From Sabulitectum sp964571965 (lineage in GTDB: Bacteria; Fermentibacterota; Fermentibacteria; Fermentibacterales; JCC-6): 40,111 bases of DNA. Where the stretch lies: NCBI GenBank assembly GCA_964571965.1, contig CAZNFQ010000010.1:1-40111 (forward strand), written 5' to 3'. Below are positions 31,514 to 38,641 of the stretch, in pieces. The translations under genes and the position numbers were made by a program. Numbering within the stretch: position 1 is the stretch's first letter; each line of letters opens with the position of its first letter. The notes beneath the pieces were generated by a model. The model did not search any database. It saw only the letters and a list, made by a program, of their open reading frames with translations, and was not told the origin of the DNA.

Positions 31514-31842
31514 TTTGCCACCTCCTCCCCGGAAAGACACATCCTGTCAGTTTCTATATTCTTTTTCAGTATTTCGTCGAAACAGCTTAAGAACCCCAAA
31601 ACGCAGGGAACGCGCAGACTGTAGAATACCTGCTTGCCGTTTTTTCTGTAACCGGCGATCCCCGCTTTTCTAAGCACTGCAAGGTGTCTGGATATGGTGG
31701 AGTAGTCCAGATCAAGGATCCTGTTGAACTCGCAGACACAGGTTTCTCCCCGGGAAAGCATTTCAACCATAAGAAGTCTGTACGGGTTAGCCAGAGCGCC
31801 GATCAATTCAGCCCTCTTTCTGTATGAAATCATATCTTTCAC
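31510..31842 (-). CDS. ArsR/SmtB-family metal-sensing repressor
   Basis: 110 residues from the GTG at 31842, which has GGAGG six bases upstream. The frame extends to 31866, but that part overlaps the promoter. It has a winged-helix fold: LIGALANPYRLLMVEMLSRG, the metal-sensing pair in ETCVCEFNRIL (position of the ArsR ELCVCDL motif), recognition helix YSTISRHLAVLRKAG, and the wing YRKNGKQVFYSLR. Three further Cys lie in the C-terminal half (VPC, LSC, RMC). The As/Sb-type CxC suggests trivalent arsenic, antimony or bismuth sensing. It should repress its own operon from the operator at 31858-31887. Confidence 0.93.
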   Translation of the reverse strand: MKDMISYRKRAELIGALANPYRLLMVEMLSRGETCVCEFNRILDLDYSTISRHLAVLRKAGIAGYRKNGKQVFYSLRVPCVLGFLSCFDEILKKNIETDRMCLSGEEVAN

Positions 31843-31857
31843 AAAACACCTCCAATA

Positions 31858-31887
31858 CATTTGCAATTATATGCAATTATGCAAATG
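31858..31887. promoter_or_regulatory. ArsR operator: palindrome with phased TGCAA repeats
   Basis: CATTTGCA (31858-31865) and TGCAAATG (31880-31887) are perfect inverted arms 14 bp apart. Inside, TGCAATTAT occurs twice in direct orientation (31862-31870 and 31872-31880), and TGCAAAT begins at 31880, so TGCAA recurs at 10 and 8 bp. The block covers the -10 box and spacer of the arsR promoter, where a repressor would block RNA polymerase. Confidence 0.65.
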
Positions 31888-31893
31888 AGTCAA
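31866..31893 (-). promoter_or_regulatory. promoter of the arsR-permease-thioredoxin operon
   Basis: On the minus strand TTGACT (31893-31888, five of six to consensus) and a perfect TATAAT (31871-31866) are spaced 16 bp. The transcript would begin near 31859 and reach the GTG start at 31842 after about 17 bases. The operator palindrome lies across it. Confidence 0.7.
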
Positions 31894-31945
31894 GGCACTT
31901 GAAAACTGCCGGGGGAAGGGTAGGTTATCAGTGAAAGGAGTGAAA

Positions 31946-32323
31946 ATGGAAACCATGGACATCAACGGCAATAAAGATCAGAGGGGTTTTGTGGTAAACC
32001 CATTCGAACACCTGGAAAACACCGGGGATATCACCAACTTCCATGCCTTCTCCATCGAGAAAAACCACTCAAGGGGCAACCATCTTCACCCGGCCAGGAA
32101 TGAGCAGGTTCTGGTTGTAGCAGGTGAAATTACGGTAACTACCACAGCTGGAACCACAAGGCTGAATTCAGGGATACCGTCCATTCTCACCATTCCTGAA
32201 GGTATGCAGCACACCTTTTCCAATGAGAGCGACGAAACTGCCGTGGTACTCTGCTGGAGCAGCAGAAGGGATGAGGACTACCAGGGGGAAGACACGGTCA
32301 GGGAGACCATCCCCGGCACATAA
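31946..32323 (+). CDS. single-domain cupin protein
   Basis: 125 residues from the ATG at 31946, which follows AAAGGAG by five bases. An upstream in-frame GTG (31931) is less well placed. Cupin motif 1 is textbook (GNHLHPARNEQVLVVAG: HxH, x4, E, x6, G), as is motif 2 (PEGMQHTFSN). The metal-binding His/Glu set is therefore complete. The FHAFSIEKNHSRGNHLH context resembles sugar-isomerase or WxcM-type cupins, but the substrate is unknown. It is divergent from arsR, with the operator between them, so ArsR might also affect it (inference). Confidence 0.85.
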   Translation: METMDINGNKDQRGFVVNPFEHLENTGDITNFHAFSIEKNHSRGNHLHPARNEQVLVVAGEITVTTTAGTTRLNSGIPSILTIPEGMQHTFSNESDETAVVLCWSSRRDEDYQGEDTVRETIPGT

Positions 32324-32368
32324 AGATCCTCTGATAAGTCCTGTGAATATCGGTCACGAATCCTTGGA

Positions 32369-33436
32369 TCAGGCCTCTCTGACTTCAGACAGAAGCTCAT
32401 CGATAAGCTCTTTCACAGTGGTAATTCCATTTACTCTATAGGCATTCTGTCCACAGAAAATCAAACCATTGTCCACGTCGCCGAAATAAGAGTTCAGAAG
32501 GGCCAGTGCTATGCAGTAATGGGCGGAATCCACCTTACATGCAGTGAGGCACCTGTAGGGGCAGTTGATTTTCAGCTTTCCCTTAACTTCAAGATCCTTC
32601 AGGAATTTGTTGTAGATCGCCCGGCCGGGCATGCCCACAGGGCTTTTGATGATGGCAATGTCTTCCTTCTTGGCATCAATGTAGGCCTGCTTGAACTCAC
32701 TGGAAACACCGCACTCCTCAGTGCAGACAAAACGAGTTCCCATTTGAACTCCGGAAGCTCCCATGGAAAGCATGCGGGCAATATCTCTGCCTGTATAAAT
32801 ACCTCCTGCAGTGATTACGGGAATCTTTCTGCCATGTTTGTCCTCGTAGGGTTTGATGGTCTCCAGAACTTCCGGCAGAAGCTTCTCAAGGGAATAATCA
32901 GCAGTGTGTTCAAGCTGTTCCACGGAAAAACCCAGATGCCCTCCGGCCAGAGGGCCCTCAAGGATAAGTGCGTCGCAGATACGACCGTATCTCCTGTCCC
33001 AGCTGCGCAGGATCAGTTCTGCCACCCTTGCCGAACTGATAATGGGAACCAGGTTCAGTTCAGGATCAGGAACGAGTTCCGGAAGCTTGGTAGGAAGTCC
33101 GGCACCGAAAACGATTATCCTTATTCCGGCTTCCACCGCAGCTCTTATATGAAGATCCACATTCGTAAGAACCCCCATGAAGTTCACCGCCAGATGACCG
33201 TCGGTCATGCTCCGGGCTTTCTGGATCTCGCTTACCAGTGCGTTGACGGATGTTGTTTCATAGTTATCTGAAAGGCCTTCAAGATTACCGAGACCAATAC
33301 TGGAAATAGTTCCGATCCCCCCCTGATTTGCCACCGATGAAGCAAGAGAAGCAAGGGAAACTCTGACCCCCATGCCACCTTGCACAATTGGGATCTTAGC
33401 GGTAATGCTTCCGATGCGAAGTTCAGGGATTTCCAT
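32369..33436 (-). CDS. flavin-dependent oxidoreductase, nitronate monooxygenase / FabK family
   Basis: 355 residues from the ATG at 33436, which has GGAGA five bases upstream. An ATG at 33448 is also in frame. FMN TIM-barrel motifs: IPIVQGGMGVRVS, ANQGGIGTISS, AVNFMGV, VFGAGLP, LEGPLAGGHLGF (substrate-side His) and ITAGGIYTGRDIARMLSMGA, then QMGTRFVCTEECGVS. A C-terminal Cys-rich part (NCPYRCLTAC, CGQNAY) extends the usual fold. Annotated relatives are nitronate monooxygenases. FabK-type enoyl-ACP reductases share the fold. The 14-base overlap with fabF makes a fatty-acid role attractive (inference). Confidence 0.85.
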   Translation of the reverse strand: MEIPELRIGSITAKIPIVQGGMGVRVSLASLASSVANQGGIGTISSIGLGNLEGLSDNYETTSVNALVSEIQKARSMTDGHLAVNFMGVLTNVDLHIRAAVEAGIRIIVFGAGLPTKLPELVPDPELNLVPIISSARVAELILRSWDRRYGRICDALILEGPLAGGHLGFSVEQLEHTADYSLEKLLPEVLETIKPYEDKHGRKIPVITAGGIYTGRDIARMLSMGASGVQMGTRFVCTEECGVSSEFKQAYIDAKKEDIAIIKSPVGMPGRAIYNKFLKDLEVKGKLKINCPYRCLTACKVDSAHYCIALALLNSYFGDVDNGLIFCGQNAYRVNGITTVKELIDELLSEVREA

Positions 33437-34055
33437 CTGTGTCTCCATATTTCTTGATTACAAGGCAGGCGTTGCCCCCGCCAAAGCCAAAAGAGTTACT
33501 CATTGCTGCATTCAGATCCATTGACAGGGCTCCACCTGTGACATAATCAAGCGTGCAGTCATCGTCGGGCTCCGTACAGTGGATGGTAGGGGGTATAATG
33601 CCTGTATGAACGCTCATTACAGTGGACACGAACTCAACAGCTCCAGCCCCGGCCAGAAGATGGCCTATCATTGATTTTATCGAGCTTATCTTCAGGGACT
33701 TCGCGTGTTCTCCGAACAAGGAACTGATCGCTGCACTTTCGCATTTGTCGTTAAGTACTGTGGATGTGCCATGGGCGTTAATGTACCCTATTCGGTCCGC
33801 ATCCATGGAAGAATCGTTCAAGGCGGCCTGCATTACCCGGATCATGCCACGGCTCTCAGGTTCGGGAGCAGTTATGTGGTACGCATCTGCGGTGTTGCCG
33901 TAGCCGGCAACTTCACAGTAGATATCTGCACCTCTGGACAGTGCATGTTTCAGTGTCTCCATGACCACTATCCCGGCACCTTCTCCCATAACAAAACCAT
34001 CACGGTTTTTATCGAAGGGTCTGCAACCGGTTTCAGGACAATCGCTGGGGGTCAT
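33423..34055 (-). pseudogene. fabF: beta-ketoacyl-ACP synthase II, C-terminal part after a frameshift
   Basis: This frame carries the second half of FabF: RPFDKNRDGFVMGEGAGIVV, the first catalytic His in NAHGTSTVLNDKCE, the second in MIGHLLAGAGAVE, and the closing NSFGFGGGNACLVIKK. The same reading frame stays open upstream to about 34118 and there encodes SSEACITPLPYGCFCATRSM, exactly what should join the N-terminal fragment. The ATG at 34055 is an internal Met, not a likely start. If the window sequence is right, this half would be made only by frameshifting or re-initiation. It overlaps the start of the NMO/FabK-like gene. Confidence 0.85.
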
Positions 34056-34678
34056 GGACCGTGTGGCGCAGAAACAACCATAAGGAAGGGGAGTAATGCA
34101 TGCTTCTGAACTGCCGCCAGCATTATGTCCGCTTCACCCCTCTGCAGGATCCTGAAAGCATCACCTATTGCGTTAGACCCGGTGGAACAGGCAACCGAAG
34201 GAGCGGAGAGTGGACCCTGAAGTCCATATCTGATGGACACGGTGCAAGCAGCCATGTTAATCAGCATCCTGGAAACTGCGAATGGGTTCAGACTGCCCGG
34301 CCCTTTCGTCATAAGGGTGGTAAATCCCTCCTCGAGGGACTGCGAACCACCAATCCCTGAACCGATCATTACGCCGGCTCTGGTTTTATCGAAAGGGAAT
34401 GAGTCAAGCTTCGCATCTTCAAATGCCATGGTGGACGCTGCAAGGCCGAACTGAGTAAATCGATCCATTCTCCTTGCTGATTTCACATCAGTCCAGTCTT
34501 CAGCATGAAAATCCTTAACCTCCCCGGCCAGCTTCGACCGGTAATCGGTGACATCAAAAGCTGTAACCTTCTCTATTCCGTTTTGCCCTGCCTTGAGCCC
34601 CTCAAAGAATTTCTTTACTCCTGTACCAACAGGCGTTACTGCTCCCAGACCCGTTATGACGACTCTATTCCAGTTCAT
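34052..34678 (-). pseudogene. fabF: beta-ketoacyl-ACP synthase II, N-terminal part, frameshifted
   Basis: From the ATG at 34678 the frame gives VVITGLGAVTPVG, ARRMDRFTQFGLAAS, GVMIGSGIGG and the active-site cysteine in SVACSTGSNAIGDAFRIL, ending correctly through GEADIMLA. After that it diverges into unrelated residues and stops at 34052. A single missing G in the GCGGC run at about 34114-34118 would restore a full-length protein of about 418 residues with the downstream frame. A lone deletion in a G run suggests either an assembly/sequencing error or a recent mutation. AAGGGA lies ten bases before the ATG. Confidence 0.85.
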
Positions 34679-34766
34679 TATTCGCAAATCCCTTGTATTT
34701 ATTTACAACATCATGAGGCTCTATGTCTGACAAAGCCTTCTGCCCCTGTATAAAATGTGAAATCAT
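34665..34766 (-). CDS. possible 33-residue leader peptide upstream of fabF
   Basis: The ATG at 34764-34766 opens 33 codons containing KALSDIEPHDVVNKYKG and ends with TAG at 34665, overlapping the fabF start by 14 bases. The composition is protein-like, but no strong Shine-Dalgarno precedes it, and I recognise no family. Its start codon lies inside one arm of the inverted repeat at 34760-34819, so folding of the leader would hide it. It could be a regulatory leader peptide or chance. Confidence 0.22.
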   Translation of the reverse strand: MISHFIQGQKALSDIEPHDVVNKYKGFANNELE

Positions 34767-34819
34767 TTACCAAATGTCTGCTGATTCCACCTCCCCGGCT
34801 CGAATCGAGCAAATGATTT
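34760..34819 (-). promoter_or_regulatory. nested inverted repeats in the fabF leader
   Basis: AAATCATTT (34760-34768) and its reverse complement AAATGATTT (34811-34819) form a 9-bp stem. Directly beside the second arm lies the perfect palindrome GCTCGA-A-TCGAGC (34798-34810). The enclosed segment includes a GGGGAGG on the minus strand. The element may be a DNA operator, an RNA leader structure, or both. It does not match FapR or FabT sites as I know them. Confidence 0.4.
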
Positions 34820-34847
34820 AAGCACTGATGAATTCTTAACTGCCATG

Positions 34848-34876
34848 ATTATAGTAAAAACTTTGTTCTATTTAAA
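34848..34876 (-). promoter_or_regulatory. promoter of the fabF-NMO/FabK operon
   Basis: On the minus strand TTTAAA (34876-34871) is separated by 17 bp from a perfect TATAAT (34853-34848). Transcription would start near 34841, giving a leader of about 160 bases that includes the nested repeats. Confidence 0.5.
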
Positions 34877-35101
34877 ATAGAGACTTCGGGCTTAGTCTGA
34901 AATCTACCTTCAGCATGATCGATAATGTCTCCATTCCATTAAGGGTATCTTTGATCCAGAGCCTGAGTATCTGTCCGGTAAACTTCAGGGAAAGAAAACG
35001 ATATCGCCAGCTTCAGAGAATCGTAGGAGCAATTTCCCGGAGATGATCGTTCCCCGTATCCGGTTCATTGAACACTCCCGGAATCAGTCTGGAAAAGCAT
35101 G
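34877..35101. other. intergenic stretch without a recognisable gene
   Basis: Together with the fabF leader this is over 300 bases with no convincing gene. On the minus strand a segment ending at a TAA near 34870 reads LKFTGQILRLWIKDTLNG in an open frame, but an in-frame stop lies upstream and there is no start. It could be the worn end of a former gene. The DNA is AT-richer than the flanking operons. Confidence 0.4.
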
Positions 35102-35539
35102 TCAATTAATGCAAAGGTGTGCGATCCATGATCCCTCAGCGGTATTGAACCCTTCCATTGACGTGTTAACCGTTTCGGGTACTGCGAAGACAACTAAGTC
35201 CTGTCCTTTCTGAAGAGACGATAACCGGCTGGAAATAATTCCGCAGGGAAATGTAAACAAACTGACACTTTCAAGATCCAGGTGGCCCTTGAAAACATTC
35301 TCGACTTCCAGGTCGTATCTTTCAGATGCCCACCCAAGAATGGAAAGCTGTCTAGTAACGCTTTTCACTGAGAAGACCAGCTCGGATGCTTCATACATGG
35401 GTAACATTTCGTCTAAGATTACAGCTTCGGTATTCAGCTGCACTGTGCAGTTCAGGGGAAGCAGATCCATCCCGGAAATTGTAACAAAAGCGGCAATCAC
35501 AATTGCAGCAATAATAACCTCCCCCTCTGGAACAGCCAC
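35102..35539 (-). CDS. small membrane-anchored or secreted protein, possible NTR/TIMP-like domain
   Basis: Up to 145 residues. The N-terminal part is hydrophobic (VIIAAIVIAAFVTISG), so the protein is exported or anchored. The C-terminal part (YDLEVENVFKGHLDLESVSL, FTFPCGI, LQKGQDLVVFA) has the outline seen in bacterial NTR/TIMP-like domains: a kgl turn, a cysteine-glycine and a 'G-x-x-hydrophobic' strand. Start unclear. The GTG at 35539 has no ribosome binding site, whereas GGGGGAGG lies five bases before an in-frame ATT. The true start may be non-canonical or lost. Flanked by gene-poor sequence, so decay is possible. Confidence 0.5.
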   Translation of the reverse strand: MAVPEGEVIIAAIVIAAFVTISGMDLLPLNCTVQLNTEAVILDEMLPMYEASELVFSVKSVTRQLSILGWASERYDLEVENVFKGHLDLESVSLFTFPCGIISSRLSSLQKGQDLVVFAVPETVNTSMEGFNTAEGSWIAHLCIN

Positions 35540-35734
35540 ACCATACCGGCATCTGCTCTATTCGCTAAGGATAGCCTTGTTCCCGGTGCTAACGAAACAG
35601 GAGTGCCATTATAAGAACCGCGTCAATTCAGCGGCAAGCTGATGCCGGTCACCGATTGACATTGTTCTGCTTACTGCACGCGAACCTTCTGCCGCATTGC
35701 AACCGCATATGTCTGTTCAGCCGGGAAGGAAATC

Positions 35735-35892
35735 ATGAAAAGAACCGGCATTTTCATCTTTTCTGCAATGACCCTTCTATATGGATGCGTGAAGACACCA
35801 TTGCTGAGGTTCCTCAGCAGGAACACGTCAATGAACTCTACAGCGCCATATTCAAACAGGGCCAGGTAAAGATCGGTTCCTTAAGATCTTAA
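35735..35892 (+). pseudogene. degenerate lipoprotein gene remnant
   Basis: GGGAAGGA lies just before an ATG at 35735 that encodes a convincing lipoprotein signal (MKRTGIFIFSAMTLLYGC). That frame then runs into poor sequence and stops at 35869. The next frame, open to 35892, contains EDTIAEVPQQEHVNELYSAI, which looks like the expected helical mature part. A frameshift just after the lipobox cysteine would join them. Even joined, the protein would be only about 50 residues, so this is probably a truncated remnant. Confidence 0.4.
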
Positions 35893-36052
35893 AGGCCGAA
35901 GGAATGCTAAGAACGAACAAGAACGACACAGGTACGGTTCTCCCACTACAAAACACTTACTCAGAAAACAGGATATCGGTGAAACCTCATAGCAGCAGGA
36001 GATACCCGGCAAGCTTCCTTGGATTAAAATTGGTGCTTGTAGCTTGAATCTC
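35893..36052. other. intergenic stretch, nothing recognised
   Basis: No open frame with a ribosome binding site, no RNA gene and no strong repeat is visible on either strand between the lipoprotein remnant and the promoter of the RRM gene. Confidence 0.5.
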
Positions 36053-36081
36053 TTGCGCATTTTAAAGATATATAGTATATT
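36053..36081 (+). promoter_or_regulatory. promoter of the RRM protein gene
   Basis: TTGCGC (36053-36058) and TATATT (36076-36081) are spaced exactly 17 bp in a very AT-rich block. The start point would be near 36088, leaving an 87-base untranslated leader, long for this genome and reminiscent of cold-shock mRNAs (inference). Confidence 0.5.
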
Positions 36082-36174
36082 AAAGTATGGTTATGGCTTC
36101 AGGAAGCAGATCCTGTCGCTGTGGCTTGTATACTGTCCCGCGGTTTGCCGGACAATTTTGAATCGGAAGAAAAT

Positions 36175-36438
36175 ATGAAAATGTACGTAGGAAATCTGGC
36201 CTTCTCGGTTACCAACACTGAACTGGAGCAACTCTTCAGCAAATGTGGCACTGTGACCAGTGCACAGGTAATAACCGATCGTGAATCAGGAAGGTCAAAA
36301 GGATTCGGATTTGTTGAAATGTCAAGCACATCCGAGATGGAATCAGCCATAGAGAAATTCGACGGTACTGAGCTCGATGGCAGGTCAATCAAGGTAAACA
36401 AGGCCAAACCAAGGGAAGAGCGCCCTTCCAGGTACTAA
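36175..36438 (+). CDS. single RRM-domain RNA-binding protein
   Basis: 87 residues from the ATG at 36175, which has GGAAGA five bases upstream. The in-frame extension to 36121 lacks a site. The RRM is complete: RNP2 is MYVGNLAF and RNP1 is SKGFGFVEM, with LEQLFSKCGTVTSAQVITD between them and DGRSIKVNKAKPREERPSRY at the basic tail. Such small glycine-poor RRM proteins occur in cyanobacteria and many other bacteria, often cold-induced, and bind single-stranded RNA. It is a single-gene unit with its own promoter and terminator. Confidence 0.95.
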   Translation: MKMYVGNLAFSVTNTELEQLFSKCGTVTSAQVITDRESGRSKGFGFVEMSSTSEMESAIEKFDGTELDGRSIKVNKAKPREERPSRY

Positions 36439-36452
36439 GCTGAAGATACATT

Positions 36453-36487
36453 GAAGAGGAGGTCGGCATTATGCCGACCTCCTCTTC
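36453..36487 (+). terminator. 17-bp hairpin downstream of the RRM gene
   Basis: Bases 36453-36469 and 36471-36487 are exact reverse complements around a single T, giving a very long near-perfect palindrome 14 bases after the stop codon. The inner pairs would open to make a loop. The following bases are not a T run, so termination may depend on the hairpin alone, or the element may protect the 3' end. Confidence 0.65.
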
Positions 36488-36570
36488 GTATGGAGTATAT
36501 GGAAAATGCTGAGTACAGAATAATTCGTGTTTTTGGCACCGGGTGGTAGACACTTTTCGAACTGGTGCGG

Positions 36571-38403
36571 CTATTCAATAACCATGAATCTGCGTGACCC
36601 GGTGAAACCGGTTGCCTTCATGCAGCAATAGTAAACACCAGGAGGCAGGTCCTGATCCAACTGAACTGTTTGGTAACCATGTGGATAATGGGTTTCAACC
36701 GTCTCCGCTACAATCCGACCTGCAATGTCAATGATTGAAATCCTTACAAAATCTGGTTCAGGCAATGCGAAGCTGATGAACACAGAATTACTCGTTGGAT
36801 TCGGACTAACTGGCAGAAGGGAAACAGACGGTGGAACTGGTTCACTGGTTTCACTGATACTAACAGGATCCCAGTTGAGGGTCAGATCGGAAAGAACGGG
36901 AGAGGTGTCAGGTGCAGTTGATCCCATTGAAACTCTATACTGGAAATAACGGTCTAACAAACCGCTGAGAATACAGGGGGTATAAATGGGATCAGACCAG
37001 GCACCCATCTGGCCAGGGTTTTCAGAGGTTCTGTACTGGAAGTATAGCTCTGTACCCCCGGGAACGGAAGAATTCCAATCAAGACTTGCCCATTGAGGTG
37101 AGCACTCAGTATCAAGAATGCTCGATTCAAGCCACCCATCTGATGCAAACTCGTGCAGATCCCACCAGGAGATACGATTGTAACTCATTGAACCACCCAC
37201 CACATCCAGCAATCCATCACCATTAATGTCTGATGAAATCACATGTGAGGCAGCGTAAAAATCAGAGTCAACGAGATGTACAATCCAGTTCGAACCTGAG
37301 CCGTCTGCGTTTTCCCACCAAATGATGCTGTTGTCATCCCACAGTGTTCCCAGAATATCCATGTGGCCATCACCGTTAACATCCGACGAATACACAGACC
37401 AATAGGAGTCGTTGTAAATGCTTACGGTATGCTCGACCCAACTTACGCCTGAACCATCCGAATTCTCCCACCATGTGAGATTTTCAAAGCCACCCAGAGC
37501 TCCCAGGATGACATCCATATGGCCATCTCCGTTGATATCTGCCGTGGCAGCTGAAAAGGCACCTAAAAATCCAGTGCAGATGGCATGCTTGGTCCAACTT
37601 GAACCCGAACCATCACTGTTCTCCCACCAGGAAACTTCCTGATCAACGTTGGAAACTCCCACAACGTCCATAAAGCCATCACCATTAACATCCTCGATGC
37701 AAAGCGACTGAATTTTCTGGCAATTACTGCCTATTGGATGCTCGATCCAGTTTAAACCTGAGCCGTCACAGTTCTCCCACCATGATACTCCATTATTCGT
37801 GCTTGAATTCGATCCGATAACCACATCGATAAAGCCATCTCCATTAATATCTTCAGTGGCGACAATGTTTGTATTTAATATCCAGTCATCGATAACATGT
37901 TCTGTCCAGCTGGTTCCAGATCCGTCGGTGTTTTCCCACCAGGGGACATAGTACTCATCACCTCCAGCAACCACATCCATATACCCGTCTTGATTTATGT
38001 CTGCCGAACACACGGCTTGTGCGCCGTTGAAGCTTGGGTCGATCTCCCGCAACACCCAGCTATCACCTGAACCAGTTGCATTCTCCCACCAGACAACATC
38101 ACTTCCGCCATCCGCCGTGCAAAGGATATCCATTGCATCGTCACCGTTTATGTCTATACTAAAAATGGAACTGACATCGAACGACTCAGTGACGGTTGTT
38201 CCCTGTGGAACCTGTGATAATACATTACCAAGGCAGAGATAACCCGATTCGTAGTATGACGTTCCCGTATCCTGGTAGAACTCTGTTCCCAGATCGGTAA
38301 CGGGACCAGGCACTCCAGGCCCTCCGCTCCAGTCAGTTTGAGACGCTGAATCCCCGTAAGAAAATGACAGGAGGAAAGGAAGAACCAGAATGCTTTTACA
38401 CAT
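36571..38403 (-). CDS. secreted seven-repeat FG-GAP/VCBS protein with T9SS-type C-terminal sorting domain
   Basis: 610 residues from the ATG at 38403 (GGGGTG upstream). The signal peptide is ILVLPFLLSFSYG. Seven repeats of about 50 residues (about 85-435) follow the rule D-[IV]-N-G-D-G-x2-D-[IV]-[VL] ... WWEN-x-DGSG-x-x-W, with calcium-binding Asp loops typical of FG-GAP beta-propellers. One seven-bladed propeller is the natural reading. A beta-sandwich (about 440-520) and a C-terminal domain follow (SVSLLPVSPNPTSNSVFISF, then DIAGRIVAE and LPPGVYYCCMKATG), as in type IX sorting domains. It stands alone, AT-richer than neighbours. Confidence 0.9.
   Translation of the reverse strand: MCKSILVLPFLLSFSYGDSASQTDWSGGPGVPGPVTDLGTEFYQDTGTSYYESGYLCLGNVLSQVPQGTTVTESFDVSSIFSIDINGDDAMDILCTADGGSDVVWWENATGSGDSWVLREIDPSFNGAQAVCSADINQDGYMDVVAGGDEYYVPWWENTDGSGTSWTEHVIDDWILNTNIVATEDINGDGFIDVVIGSNSSTNNGVSWWENCDGSGLNWIEHPIGSNCQKIQSLCIEDVNGDGFMDVVGVSNVDQEVSWWENSDGSGSSWTKHAICTGFLGAFSAATADINGDGHMDVILGALGGFENLTWWENSDGSGVSWVEHTVSIYNDSYWSVYSSDVNGDGHMDILGTLWDDNSIIWWENADGSGSNWIVHLVDSDFYAASHVISSDINGDGLLDVVGGSMSYNRISWWDLHEFASDGWLESSILDTECSPQWASLDWNSSVPGGTELYFQYRTSENPGQMGAWSDPIYTPCILSGLLDRYFQYRVSMGSTAPDTSPVLSDLTLNWDPVSISETSEPVPPSVSLLPVSPNPTSNSVFISFALPEPDFVRISIIDIAGRIVAETVETHYPHGYQTVQLDQDLPPGVYYCCMKATGFTGSRRFMVIE
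37110..38165 (-). repeat. seven tandem FG-GAP coding repeats
   Basis: The coding units are about 150-156 bp each and share blocks for WWEN-DGSG-W and D-NGDG-D. They differ enough at the DNA level that recent slippage is unlikely, although the shared blocks could still recombine. Confidence 0.7.
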
Positions 38404-38620
38404 TACACACCCCAAAGCAGATTTCTACAACCTTAAGCCTGCATACCTTAATATTATCAACTGTCTATCAATCTAATAGGGTTGTGCAGAAACAGCAATC
38501 CATTCCATGTCTCCGGCAGCAGAACTGCGAAGTCTTAAAAGATCATTCACTCTATGATTCATGCACCCCGAAGCGAGTCAGAACCCGAGGCATGCCCATG
38601 CTTTATGCGCTGTAGCACAA

Positions 38621-38641
38621 TCAAATACGAACGTTATTTGA
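38621..38641. repeat. inverted repeat between the SLC13 and FG-GAP genes
   Basis: TCAAATA (38621-38627) and TATTTGA (38635-38641) are perfect 7-bp arms around CGAACGT. It lies 18 bp after the SLC13 stop and could be an operator or weak hairpin. No T run follows on the minus strand. The remaining 38404-38620 stretch shows no gene. Confidence 0.35.

Noticed and set aside
36500..36570. Possible terminator after the FG-GAP gene on the minus strand
   Set aside because: GCACC and GGTGC arms are far apart, and no T run follows on the minus strand.
37110..38165. CRISPR-like spacing of repeated DNA blocks
   Set aside because: The repeats are about 150 bp, imperfect and in frame, and encode FG-GAP propeller blades. 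There are no uniform short repeats or spacers.
38404..38620. Possible integron-like or mobile-element end upstream of the FG-GAP gene
   Set aside because: Short GC-rich words (GCATGCCCATGC) suggested a recombination site, but no paired core sites, integrase or target duplication is visible.
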